64,000 nucleotides of DNA. Origin: JACPDI01 sp035463475. Its GTDB lineage: Bacteria; Acidobacteriota; Vicinamibacteria; Vicinamibacterales; 2-12-FULL-66-21. Position 1 is the stretch's first letter, and every line of letters starts with the position of its first letter. Shown here in pieces: positions 51,758 through 59,906 of this stretch. The notes beneath the pieces are model-generated. The model did not search any database and was not told the origin of the DNA. It was given only the letters and a program-made list of their open reading frames with translations. Location: contig DATHTE010000103.1 in the NCBI GenBank assembly GCA_035463475.1, positions 35,035 through 99,034 of the forward strand, written 5' to 3'. The position numbers and the translations under genes were made by a program.

Positions 51758-52636
51758 GTGCGCGCGAGGCTCATTGCGAACCCGGTGGCCGGAACCGACG
51801 AAGCGCCGTCCCGCCTCCGCGAGATCAATGAGCGACTGCGGCCGCGCTTCGGTCAGCTCGATATCGTGCTGACGACCGGACCGGGAGATTCGCGGGAGGC
51901 GGCGCGCGATGCCGCGTCGCGCGGGTACGATCACCTCTTCGTCGCGGGAGGCGACGGCACCCTGAACGAGGCGATCAACGGCCTCGCCGCCGTGGATTCC
52001 GCCCTCGACGGCATGACGCTGGCGATCCTGCCGCTCGGCACCGGCAATGATTTCGCTGCGGCGCTCGGCCTGCCCGATGACCCGGACGCGGCGCTCGACG
52101 CCATCATCCGGGGAACGTCGCGCCGTGTGGATCTCGGGCGCGTCAACGGGCGCTTCTTCGTCAACGTCTCGGCGGGCGGGTTCATCGCGGACGTGTCCGG
52201 GAGCCTCGAGCCAGGCCTGAAGACGCTCACCGGACGCCTGGCGTTTCTCATCGGCGGCGCGAAGGTGCTGCTCCGCACCGAGCCGTTCGAGTGCCGGCTG
52301 GACGGCCGCGCTCACTCCTGCCTCATGTTCGCGATTTGCAACGCGCCGATGATCGGAGGCGGACGCCTGATCGCCCCGGGCGCGCGCCCGGACGACGGGA
52401 TCCTCGACGCGTGCCTGATCGCCGCGATGGACCTGCTGGAGTTCGTGGCGCTGCTGCGGCGCGTCGCGGAGGGTACGCACGTCACCGACGAGCGGGTGAC
52501 CTACTTCCAGACGCGCGGCATCACGCTGGAGTTCGACCGCGTGCTGAATGTGAATACCGACGGCGAGGTGTTCGAGGCGCAGCGCTGCGAATACGAGGTG
52601 CTCCCGGCTGCCACGACGTTCCTGGGCGCGCCCTGA
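51758..52636 (+). CDS. Diacylglycerol kinase-family lipid kinase
   Basis: 292 residues. The DAGK catalytic motif is VAGGDGTLNEAING, with ILPLGTGNDFAAALGLP (phosphate and metal region) and IGGGRLIAPGARPDDGILD. This is the YegS/DgkB type, which phosphorylates diacylglycerol or related lipids with ATP at the membrane. GTG 51758 with GGGGGA upstream is the start, giving MRARLIANPVAG. A short-chain dehydrogenase follows after 34 bases. Confidence 0.9.
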   Translation: MRARLIANPVAGTDEAPSRLREINERLRPRFGQLDIVLTTGPGDSREAARDAASRGYDHLFVAGGDGTLNEAINGLAAVDSALDGMTLAILPLGTGNDFAAALGLPDDPDAALDAIIRGTSRRVDLGRVNGRFFVNVSAGGFIADVSGSLEPGLKTLTGRLAFLIGGAKVLLRTEPFECRLDGRAHSCLMFAICNAPMIGGGRLIAPGARPDDGILDACLIAAMDLLEFVALLRRVAEGTHVTDERVTYFQTRGITLEFDRVLNVNTDGEVFEAQRCEYEVLPAATTFLGAP

Positions 52637-52670
52637 TCGCCGGTCCAGTGGTGGTATCCTCCATTCCTCA

Positions 52671-53465
52671 ATGTCGCCGGTCGTCTTCATTACTGGCGCC
52701 TCGTCCGGCATCGGCGAGGCGCTCGCGCTGGACTACGCCAGGCGCGGCAGCGATGTCGCGCTGCTCGCGCGCCGCGCGGCCCGCCTCGCGACAGTGGCTG
52801 CCGCCGTAGCCGAGACCGGCCGTCGCGCGCTCACGATCACCGGCGACGTCACCGCCGATGGCGACGTGCAGCGCGCCGTCGATCGCGCGCTCCAGGAGTT
52901 CGGGACGATCGACATCGCGATCGCGAATGCCGGGTTCGGCATCGCCGGCTGGTTCGAGTCCCTCTCGCTGGACGACTACCGCCGGCAGTTCGAGACCAAC
53001 GTGTTCGGCGTCATCCGCACAATCCGCGCGACCCTCGACCCGCTGAAGCGTTCGCGCGGCCGCCTCGCGATCCTGGGCAGCATCGCCGGATACGTCGCGT
53101 CCCCCGGCATGTCCCCGTACGCGATGAGCAAGTTCGCCGTTCGCGCGCTCGCCGATTCGCTCCGCGAGGAGCTGCGGCGCTCCGGCGTCACCGTCACGCT
53201 TCTGTGCCCCGGCTTCATCGACAGCGAAATCCGACGCGTGGGGCGCGACGGGATCTTCCGAGAGGAGACCCCCGAACCCGTGCCCGCCTGGCTGCGTGTA
53301 CGCACGGACGTCGCCGCGCGGCAGATCGCGCGCGCGATCGACCATCGGCGCGCGGAAGCGGTGATCACCGGACACGGCAAGCTGATGGTTCAGCTCGCGC
53401 GGCACGCCCCATGGACGACGAGGACGCTGACACGTATGCTGGCCTCCAGGATCAGGAAGGTCTGA
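52671..53465 (+). CDS. Short-chain dehydrogenase/reductase
   Basis: 264 residues, classical SDR. The NAD(P)-binding motif TGASSGIG is at about 9-16, NAGFG near 86, Ser in LGSIAGYVASPG, and catalytic YAMSK. The C-terminal part (RTDVAARQIARAIDHRR) is as in the DltE/YqjQ-type SDRs that act on lipid-like or uncertain substrates. It follows the lipid kinase and lies 2 bases before the S9 peptidase gene, suggesting one transcript. Confidence 0.92.
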   Translation: MSPVVFITGASSGIGEALALDYARRGSDVALLARRAARLATVAAAVAETGRRALTITGDVTADGDVQRAVDRALQEFGTIDIAIANAGFGIAGWFESLSLDDYRRQFETNVFGVIRTIRATLDPLKRSRGRLAILGSIAGYVASPGMSPYAMSKFAVRALADSLREELRRSGVTVTLLCPGFIDSEIRRVGRDGIFREETPEPVPAWLRVRTDVAARQIARAIDHRRAEAVITGHGKLMVQLARHAPWTTRTLTRMLASRIRKV

Positions 53466-53467
53466 CC

Positions 53468-55699
53468 ATGATGAGGATTGTCTCGCTCGCGGTGCTGCTC
53501 GCGCTCTCCGCTTTCGCCGATACGCCGTCTCCAAGGCCAGGCGTCCGGGCCGCCGCGCCGCCAGCGGCGCAAACCGCCGCCCAGCCAGCTGCGCGGCCAG
53601 CCGTTCAGGCCGGCTTCACGCTCGAGCAGGTGATGGGGTACGCATTCCCATCCGATCTGGTCGCCTCACCGAACGGGGACTGGATCGCGTGGAGCTCCGT
53701 GCAGCGCGGCGTGCGCAACATCTGGATCGCGCAGGGGCCGGAGTTCCGTGCGCGCATGATCACCGGCGAACGGGAGGAAACAGGTCAGGAACTGGCGAAC
53801 CTCGCGTTCTCCGACGATGGTCGATACCTGGTGTGGACGCGCGGCGGCGATCACGGGGCGAACTGGCCGGCGGAAGGCAACCTCGCGCCCAACCCGACGG
53901 GCAGCCCGGAGCAGCCGAAGGTGGAAATCTGGGCGGCCGCGGTGGACGGCGAACCGAAGCGGCTCGCCGAAGGGGACGCGCCCGTCCCCTCCCCCACGGG
54001 GGACGTCGTTGCGTTCGAGCGCGGCCGCGAGATCTGGAGCGTGCCGATCGACGGCAGCCGGCCCGCGGCGCGCCTGTTCTTCGCCCGCGGCGACAGCGAG
54101 TCCCCGGCGTGGTCACCCGACGGGCGAAAGCTCGCGTTCGTCAGCAGCCGCGGCGCCCATAGCTACATCGCGATCTTCACGTCGGCTGCCGAACCGATCC
54201 AGTATGTCGCGCCCTCGACGTCGCAGGACTCGCTCCCGCGCTGGTCGCCAGACGGGACGAAGATGGCGTTCGTCAGGCGCCCCGGCCGTGGCGGCGCCGC
54301 GCAGCCACCGCTCGTCGCGCGCGCGCAGCCCTGGTCGATCTGGGTCGCGGACGTGAGCACCGGAAACGCGAAGGCGATCTGGCACAGCCCGGGCACGCTG
54401 CGCGGCTCGTACCCGCGTACGCTGGGCGGCGCGAACATCCACTGGATGGCCGGCGATCGGCTCGCGTTCCTCTCGTACCAGGACGGCTGGCCGCACCTGT
54501 ATTCCGTGCCCGCCGCCGGCGGGGACCCGAAGCTGCTCACACCCGGCGCATTCATGGTGGAGTACGTGACGCCGACGCCGGACCGGCGCTTCCTCGTGTA
54601 CAACGCGAACGCCGGCGGCGCGCCGGATGACATCGAGCGGCGGCATCTGTTCCGGGTAGCGGCCGACGGCACGGCACAGGGCGGCCTTACCTCTGGCGAA
54701 GGGATCGAGTGGGCACCCGTCGTGACGTCGAGCGGCGCGCTCGCGTATCTCTCGTCGGACGCGCGGCGCCCCCCGATGGTCACCGTGCGCGAGCGGCTCG
54801 ACGGCGGGCGAACGATTCCCGTCGATCGGGATCTCCTTCCGTCGGATTTCCCGTCGGCGCAGCTCGTCGTGCCGCAGCACGTCACCTTCGCCGCGCCGGA
54901 TGGCGCGACCGTGCACGCGCAGCTCTTCGCACCGCCCGGTGGCGCCGCAAGACCAGCCGGCGACGCGCCGACGCGCCACCCCGCGATCCTGTTCGTGCAC
55001 GGCGGCCCGCCGCGGCAGATGCTCCTCGGCTGGCATTACATGTTCTATTACGCGAACTCGTACGCGGTGAACCAGTACCTCGCCAGCCGCGGGTTCGTCG
55101 TCCTGTCTGTCAACTACCGCCTCGGCATCGGGTACGGCTACGAGTTCCACCAGCCGCCGGACGGCGGCGCGCGCGGCGCGTCGGAATACCAGGACGTGCT
55201 CGCCGGCGCGAAGTATCTCCAGGCGCGCCCGGACGTCGATCCGTCGCGCGTGGGCATCTGGGGCGGATCGTACGGCGGCTATCTTACGGCGCTCGCGCTC
55301 GGCCGCAACTCTGACGTCTTCGCGGCGGGCGTGGACATCCACGGTGTCCACAGCCGCGTCCAGCTCCCGCCCGAGCCGCTCGAGACGGCCGCGCTCGTGA
55401 ACGACGGAGTGTCGCCGGAGGATCTCGAGCGAGCGGCAAAGGTGGCCTGGCAATCCTCGCCGAGCGCGCACGTGCAGACCTGGCGGTCGCCGGTGCTCTT
55501 CATCCACGGCGACGATGACCGGAACGTGCGCGTGGATCAGACCGTCGATCTCGTCCAGCGGCTGCGCGCGCAAGGGGTGAAGTACGAGGAGATCATCATC
55601 CCGGACGAGATCCACGACTTCCTGCTGTACCGGAGCTGGCTGCGGATAAACAGGGCCACGGCGGAGTTCTTCGAACGGATGTTCCAGCCAAAGACGTAG
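53468..55699 (+). CDS. Exported S9 prolyl-oligopeptidase-family peptidase
   Basis: 743 residues with a signal peptide, then a Pro/Ala-rich linker, a beta-propeller built of WSPDG-type blades, and the catalytic domain with Ser601 in GGSYGGYLTAL, Asp in HGDDDRNVRVDQ and His in DEIHDFLLY. It probably cleaves peptides outside the cytoplasm. GGAAGG precedes ATG 53468, while the longer frame from 53204 overlaps the SDR. This is the second S9 enzyme of the window, at 12 kb from the first; they are related in architecture but not closely similar. Confidence 0.92.
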   Translation: MMRIVSLAVLLALSAFADTPSPRPGVRAAAPPAAQTAAQPAARPAVQAGFTLEQVMGYAFPSDLVASPNGDWIAWSSVQRGVRNIWIAQGPEFRARMITGEREETGQELANLAFSDDGRYLVWTRGGDHGANWPAEGNLAPNPTGSPEQPKVEIWAAAVDGEPKRLAEGDAPVPSPTGDVVAFERGREIWSVPIDGSRPAARLFFARGDSESPAWSPDGRKLAFVSSRGAHSYIAIFTSAAEPIQYVAPSTSQDSLPRWSPDGTKMAFVRRPGRGGAAQPPLVARAQPWSIWVADVSTGNAKAIWHSPGTLRGSYPRTLGGANIHWMAGDRLAFLSYQDGWPHLYSVPAAGGDPKLLTPGAFMVEYVTPTPDRRFLVYNANAGGAPDDIERRHLFRVAADGTAQGGLTSGEGIEWAPVVTSSGALAYLSSDARRPPMVTVRERLDGGRTIPVDRDLLPSDFPSAQLVVPQHVTFAAPDGATVHAQLFAPPGGAARPAGDAPTRHPAILFVHGGPPRQMLLGWHYMFYYANSYAVNQYLASRGFVVLSVNYRLGIGYGYEFHQPPDGGARGASEYQDVLAGAKYLQARPDVDPSRVGIWGGSYGGYLTALALGRNSDVFAAGVDIHGVHSRVQLPPEPLETAALVNDGVSPEDLERAAKVAWQSSPSAHVQTWRSPVLFIHGDDDRNVRVDQTVDLVQRLRAQGVKYEEIIIPDEIHDFLLYRSWLRINRATAEFFERMFQPKT

Positions 55700-55849
55700 C
55701 CACGACCGACTCTGTAGCTGTCGCGCGCGTCGGTCTTCCGCGCTCCCTGCGCCCTCGGCGGTTTCCCTCTTCTGGTCCTCCAGCACAAGGCGCGCCGCTG
55801 AGCCGCCGCCGCGCCGGATGTCGCATTCATGGTTGAGGGAGCATCACCG

Positions 55850-56233
55850 ATGACGCCCACCCGTATTACGGCAGTGCTCGTCGCGGCCACGCTGGTTCAC
55901 GGCGTTCTCGCGCCGGCCGCCGCAGCCTCGACGACGGACTACGGCCGCATCCGCGCGAAGCTCGCCGCCGCGCGGGCGCCCGAACTGGTGGTCTCGCCCG
56001 GCACGCTGCGCGGCGTCACGCTGGCCCCGGCACGACGCGATGAGCGGAGGGACTCGGTGTGGAACGGCCTGTTGATCGGCGCCGGCATCGGCCTCGGCGC
56101 GGGGCTGCTGTGGGGCAAGTCGCTGTGTCCGAACGACGACGAGTGCCTTGCGATCACGATGCCGGTGGGCGGCCTGGCGGGTCTCGGGATTGGCGCCGCG
56201 GCCGGCGCGATCGTCGACGCGCTCAGTCACTGA
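55850..56233 (+). CDS. Exported glycine-zipper hypothetical protein
   Basis: 127 residues. Signal peptide, then a soluble part that includes SPGTLRGVTLAPARRD, followed by two Gly-rich hydrophobic segments (GLLIGAGIGLGAGLLWG and GGLAGLGIGAAAGAIVD) with a CPNDDEC loop that could form a disulphide. Glycine-zipper proteins of this type sit in the outer membrane or periplasm. GAGGGAG precedes ATG 55850; ATG 55829 is less likely. It is convergent to the next gene. Confidence 0.75.
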   Translation: MTPTRITAVLVAATLVHGVLAPAAAASTTDYGRIRAKLAAARAPELVVSPGTLRGVTLAPARRDERRDSVWNGLLIGAGIGLGAGLLWGKSLCPNDDECLAITMPVGGLAGLGIGAAAGAIVDALSH

Positions 56234-56237
56234 CTGA

Positions 56238-56723
56238 CTACGGGCGCTCCTCGCGCTTCTTCTGCTCCTCGAGGAAGCGGCGCAGCTCTTCCTTCACCTG
56301 CCGGCGGATCGCTTCCTGCCGAGCGCGCCGGATGTCTTCGCGGATTCCCCCCACGAGTGCCTGAGCGATGCCGGACACGCTCATACCTGGATACAGGGCG
56401 CCGGCCCGGAACTCTTCGGGCGTGACCATCTGGAGGAACTCGTGGTGGTAGAGCGGGCGCGCGGACCTGACGTAGTCGGGTACCACGCCCGCCGGATCCC
56501 ACGCCGGGCTCACCAGCAGCGGGCGCAGCCCCTCCACAGTCACGCGAAATCTCACCTGGTCCGTCAGGTCTGGAATCTCGAGCACCGGCGGATGCCGGAG
56601 TCCCTCGCGAATTCTTGCGAGTGACGAGCCCGCAGCCGGGTCGGGCCGCGGCGGCTCCGGGACTGGCGCCTGCTGCAGCGCGATCGCGACCGCCGTCACG
56701 ACCGACCAGGCGCACGCCGTCAT
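56238..56723 (-). CDS. Hypothetical exported protein
   Basis: 161 residues. The N terminus MTACAWSVVTAVAIALQQAP is signal-like. The middle has a VLEIPDLTDQVRFRVTVEGL beta-rich section, and the C terminus is a highly charged coiled helix (EDIRRARQEAIRRQVKEELR). No family recognised. It is divergent from the M1 aminopeptidase with a 48-base gap. Confidence 0.7.
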   Translation of the reverse strand: MTACAWSVVTAVAIALQQAPVPEPPRPDPAAGSSLARIREGLRHPPVLEIPDLTDQVRFRVTVEGLRPLLVSPAWDPAGVVPDYVRSARPLYHHEFLQMVTPEEFRAGALYPGMSVSGIAQALVGGIREDIRRARQEAIRRQVKEELRRFLEEQKKREERP

Positions 56724-56771
56724 GTCTCTTCAGACGCCGTGGATCGCTCCGCGGCCTTGTATGATTCACCC

Positions 56772-59324
56772 ATGCTGGCCGTCCTGCTCGCCGCCATGAT
56801 CCCTCTGCAGAATGCCGCGCCGCCGTCCGATCCGGAGCCCGGGATTGCGCTTGCGCTCGCGGAACATCGCGCGAACACCATACGGAACCTCCGCTACGAC
56901 CTGACGTTCGAGATTCCGGCCGCGCACACCGAACCGGTCCGCGGGCGCGAACGGCTGCGGTTCGTATTGCCGGCGGCGCAGGCGGTCGTGCTCGACTTCG
57001 CAGTGTCGCCCGACCGCCTGCGCTCCGTGTCGATCGATCGCCGCGCCGTCACGCCACGCCACGTGAACGGGCACATCGTCCTCAGGGCAGAGTGGATGAA
57101 GGCTGGCGAGAACGAGGTCGAGATCGACTTTCTCGCCGGCGACGCGCCGCTGAACCGGTCCGCCGAGTTCCTCTACACGCTGTTCGTGCCCGCGCGCGCG
57201 TCGCAGGCGTTTCCGTGCTTCGACCAGCCGGACATGAAAGCGCGGTTCACGCTTGCGCTCACCGCGCCGGCGGGCTGGCAGGTGGCCGCCAACGGGGCGG
57301 AGACGGAACGCGACGAGGAAGGAGCGCGGTTTCGCGTGCGCTTCGCGGAAACCCCGCCGCTGCCCACGTACCTGTTCGCGTTCGCCGCAGGCAAGTTCTC
57401 GATCGAGAAGGCGGAGCGCAACGGCCGCACGTTCCGGATGTTCCATCGTGAGACCGACGCCGCGAAGGTTGTGCGCAATCGCGACGCCGTGTTCGACCTG
57501 CACGCCGCCGCGATCGCGTGGCTCGAGCAGTACACGGGGATCCCCTATCCGTTCGGTAAGTTCGACTTCGTGCTGATCCCGTCGTTCCAGTTCGGGGGGA
57601 TGGAGCACGCGGGCGCGATTCTGTACAACGCGTCCGGCCTGCTGCTCGACGAGACCGCTACGCAGAACCAGAAGCTCGGGCGCGCGAGCGTCATCGCGCA
57701 CGAGACCGCGCACATGTGGTTCGGCGACCTGGTCACGATGCGCTGGTTCAACGACGTCTGGATGAAGGAGGTCTTCGCCAACTTCATGGCGGCGAAGATC
57801 GTCAACCCCTCGTTCCCGGAGATCAACCACGAGCTGCGGTTCCTCCTGTCCCACTATCCCGCGGCGTACGAGATCGATCGAACGGACGGCACGAACGCCA
57901 TCCGCCAGGAGCTCGCGAACCTCAATGAGGCCGGCTCGCTCTACGGCGCCATCATCTATCAGAAGGCGCCAACGGTGATGCGGCAGCTCGAGGAGCGCGT
58001 CGGCGAGGACGCCCTCCGCGACGGGCTCCGCGAGTACCTGCGCCGGCACTCGTTCGGCAACGCGTCGTGGCCCGACCTCATCGCGCTGCTCGACGCCAGG
58101 ACGCCAGAGGATCTCGCGCGCTGGAGCGTGGCGTGGGTGAGCGAGGAAGGGCGCCCCATCGTCCCAACGGACCTGCACGTCGAGGCTGGCCGAGTCGCCC
58201 GCCTGGCGTTCTCGCAGGCGGACCCGTACGCACGCCGCGGACTCACCTGGCCCCAGCGCCTGCACGTGACGCTCGGCTATGCGGACGGCGAGCGCACGCT
58301 CCCCGTCGATCTCGACGGCACCACGGCCGTCGTCTCGCAGGCCGAGGGGCTCGAGGCGCCATTGTTCGTGCTGCCAAACGGCCGCGGACGCGGCTACGGC
58401 CGGTTCGTGCTGGACGCGGCGAGCCTCGCGTACCTGTCCTCGCATGTCGAAGACATCCGGGACGCGGTGACGCGCGGCAGCGCCTGGGTGGCGCTGTGGG
58501 ACGCGATGCTCGATCGACAGGTCGGCGCCACGGCGCTGGCAGACACCGCGCTGCGCGCCCTGCCGACGGAACGCGACGAACTGCTCACGCAGCGCATCCT
58601 CGGGTATCTCGGAGAGACCTACTGGAAGTTCCTCTCGCACGCGCAGCGGCTCGCGCTCGCCCCTCAGCTCGAGCGAACGCTCCGCGACGGCCTGGCGCGC
58701 GCCGGCAGCACCAGCCTGCGATCCGCCTGGTTCTCGGCGTTCCGCGACATGGCGCTGACGTCGGACGGGACCGCGTGGCTGGAACGCGTCTGGCGGAAGA
58801 CCGAAGCGGTGCCCGGATTGACGTTCTCCGAGACCGACGAGATCGAGATGGCGCAGGCGCTCGCGCTGCGCGAAGTCCCGGCGTGGCGCGAGATCTTGGA
58901 AGAACAGTTGAAGCGCATCACGAACCCCGACCGCCGCGCGCGGTTCGCGTTCGTGATCCCCGCGCTGTCGGCGGACGTCGCGGAGCGCGACCGTTTCGTG
59001 GAACGGCTCGCCGACCCGGCCAATCGCAGGCGGGAACCGTGGGTGACCGATGGGCTGCGCTTCGTCCACCATACCCTCCGCGCTGCGGAAGCCGAGAAGC
59101 ACGTGCTGCCCGCCCTGCGGATGGTGCGCGAGATCCAGCGGACCGGGGACATCTTCTTCCCGAAGCGGTGGACCGACGCGGTGCTGAGCGGCCACGCCTC
59201 GCCCGCCGTCGCCAGGACGGTGCGGCGCTTCGTGGAGACGCTGCCGGCCGACTACCCGCCGCGCCTGCGAAAGGTGATCCTCTCGTCGGCGGATGACCTG
59301 TTTCGGGCGGCGGCCGGGAGCTGA
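56772..59324 (+). CDS. Exported M1-family zinc aminopeptidase
   Basis: 850 residues. A hydrophobic N terminus serves as a signal. The gluzincin domain has GGMEH at 275-279 (in place of canonical GAMEN), the zinc motif HETAH at 310-314 and third ligand Glu333 in WMKEVFANF. An ERAP-like C-terminal helical part follows (about 540-850). It removes N-terminal residues from peptides in the periplasm. The opposite-strand DUF3618 frame overlaps its last 407 bases. Confidence 0.93.
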   Translation: MLAVLLAAMIPLQNAAPPSDPEPGIALALAEHRANTIRNLRYDLTFEIPAAHTEPVRGRERLRFVLPAAQAVVLDFAVSPDRLRSVSIDRRAVTPRHVNGHIVLRAEWMKAGENEVEIDFLAGDAPLNRSAEFLYTLFVPARASQAFPCFDQPDMKARFTLALTAPAGWQVAANGAETERDEEGARFRVRFAETPPLPTYLFAFAAGKFSIEKAERNGRTFRMFHRETDAAKVVRNRDAVFDLHAAAIAWLEQYTGIPYPFGKFDFVLIPSFQFGGMEHAGAILYNASGLLLDETATQNQKLGRASVIAHETAHMWFGDLVTMRWFNDVWMKEVFANFMAAKIVNPSFPEINHELRFLLSHYPAAYEIDRTDGTNAIRQELANLNEAGSLYGAIIYQKAPTVMRQLEERVGEDALRDGLREYLRRHSFGNASWPDLIALLDARTPEDLARWSVAWVSEEGRPIVPTDLHVEAGRVARLAFSQADPYARRGLTWPQRLHVTLGYADGERTLPVDLDGTTAVVSQAEGLEAPLFVLPNGRGRGYGRFVLDAASLAYLSSHVEDIRDAVTRGSAWVALWDAMLDRQVGATALADTALRALPTERDELLTQRILGYLGETYWKFLSHAQRLALAPQLERTLRDGLARAGSTSLRSAWFSAFRDMALTSDGTAWLERVWRKTEAVPGLTFSETDEIEMAQALALREVPAWREILEEQLKRITNPDRRARFAFVIPALSADVAERDRFVERLADPANRRREPWVTDGLRFVHHTLRAAEAEKHVLPALRMVREIQRTGDIFFPKRWTDAVLSGHASPAVARTVRRFVETLPADYPPRLRKVILSSADDLFRAAAGS

Positions 59325-59511
59325 GTCTGCGCGGAGGCGTACGGGCGGACACGCCGTGCGTCATGCCATGCCTCAGCCGCTGCATACGCGCACGGGGGTC
59401 GAGCCGCTCGCTCAGCTTCTCGAGCTTCCGGTCGAGCGACTTCCGCGTGTGGGCAATCCTCGACTCGATCTCCTCCGGCGCGCGCTCCGACAGGTTCTCC
59501 GCATAGCTCAT
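58918..59511 (-). CDS. DUF3618 protein with unusually long C-terminal extension
   Basis: 197 residues. The first 45-50 are a DUF3618 domain: RAPEEIESRIAHTRKSLDRK followed by LSERLDP. After residue about 60 the sequence becomes Arg/Pro/Ser-rich and lies antisense to the M1 peptidase gene, so it looks like a chance extension of a frame that has lost its original stop. ATG 59511 overlaps the stop of the upstream holin-like gene (ATGA). The DUF3618/holin-III pairing is a known arrangement in which both proteins are membrane-stress associated; function is unknown. Confidence 0.6.
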   Translation of the reverse strand: MSYAENLSERAPEEIESRIAHTRKSLDRKLEKLSERLDPRARMQRLRHGMTHGVSARTPPRRLSSRPPPETGHPPTRGSPFAGAAGSRPAASPRSAAPSWRRRARRGRSAPRRSTASGRRCPRSAGSRAPSAGRAARASRLPQRGGYGGRSAAHRSPTVPACDWPGRRAVPRNGRAPRRPPTARGSRTRTARGGRGS

Positions 59512-59888
59512 CGGAAGTTCTCCTTCAGCGAGTCCATGGTGCGTGGGAGGGGCTGGACACGGCGCGCCGCCGCGCGGGCGCCGACAAACAGGGCGAGCGC
59601 GGCAATCCCCAGCAGCACGGCGACGATGCCGGCGCCTGCCCAGGCGGGCCAATCGAACGCAACCGAGATGCCCAGCGCGACCGCGCCGAGCAGGAACATC
59701 AGCGCGAACCAGCCGGCGATGGCCGCGGCCCCGAACTGCGCCGCTGCCGCGCCAGCCTTGCTCAGCTCGTGCCGCGCCTCCGACTTCGCGAGGGCGATTT
59801 CCTCCCGGATCAGCTCCCGCGTATCGTCCATGACGCCGCGGACGAGGCCGGTGATCGAGGTATCTGTCTCATGGGCCATAGTGCCCAT
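59508..59888 (-). CDS. Phage holin superfamily III-type membrane protein
   Basis: 126 residues. An amphipathic N-terminal helix (GLVRGVMDDTRELIREEIAL) is followed by two membrane helices (AAIAGWFALMFLLGAVALGI and AGIVAVLLGIAALALFVGA), the layout of the putative actinobacterial holin-X/holin-III family. Despite the family name, bacterial members are chromosomal and not lytic as far as is known. The start may be ATG 59888 or ATG 59879. It is coupled to the DUF3618 gene by an ATGA overlap. Confidence 0.85.
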   Translation of the reverse strand: MGTMAHETDTSITGLVRGVMDDTRELIREEIALAKSEARHELSKAGAAAAQFGAAAIAGWFALMFLLGAVALGISVAFDWPAWAGAGIVAVLLGIAALALFVGARAAARRVQPLPRTMDSLKENFR

Positions 59889-59906
59889 GGACGCTGCAAC
59901 GCGCGA

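Noticed and set aside
56766..59195. 809-codon minus-strand frame
   Set aside because: Antisense to the M1 aminopeptidase, which has HETAH and its third ligand.
59508..59888. Prophage lysis module
   Set aside because: The holin-like protein has no endolysin or other phage neighbours; this family is usually chromosomal and paired with DUF3618.
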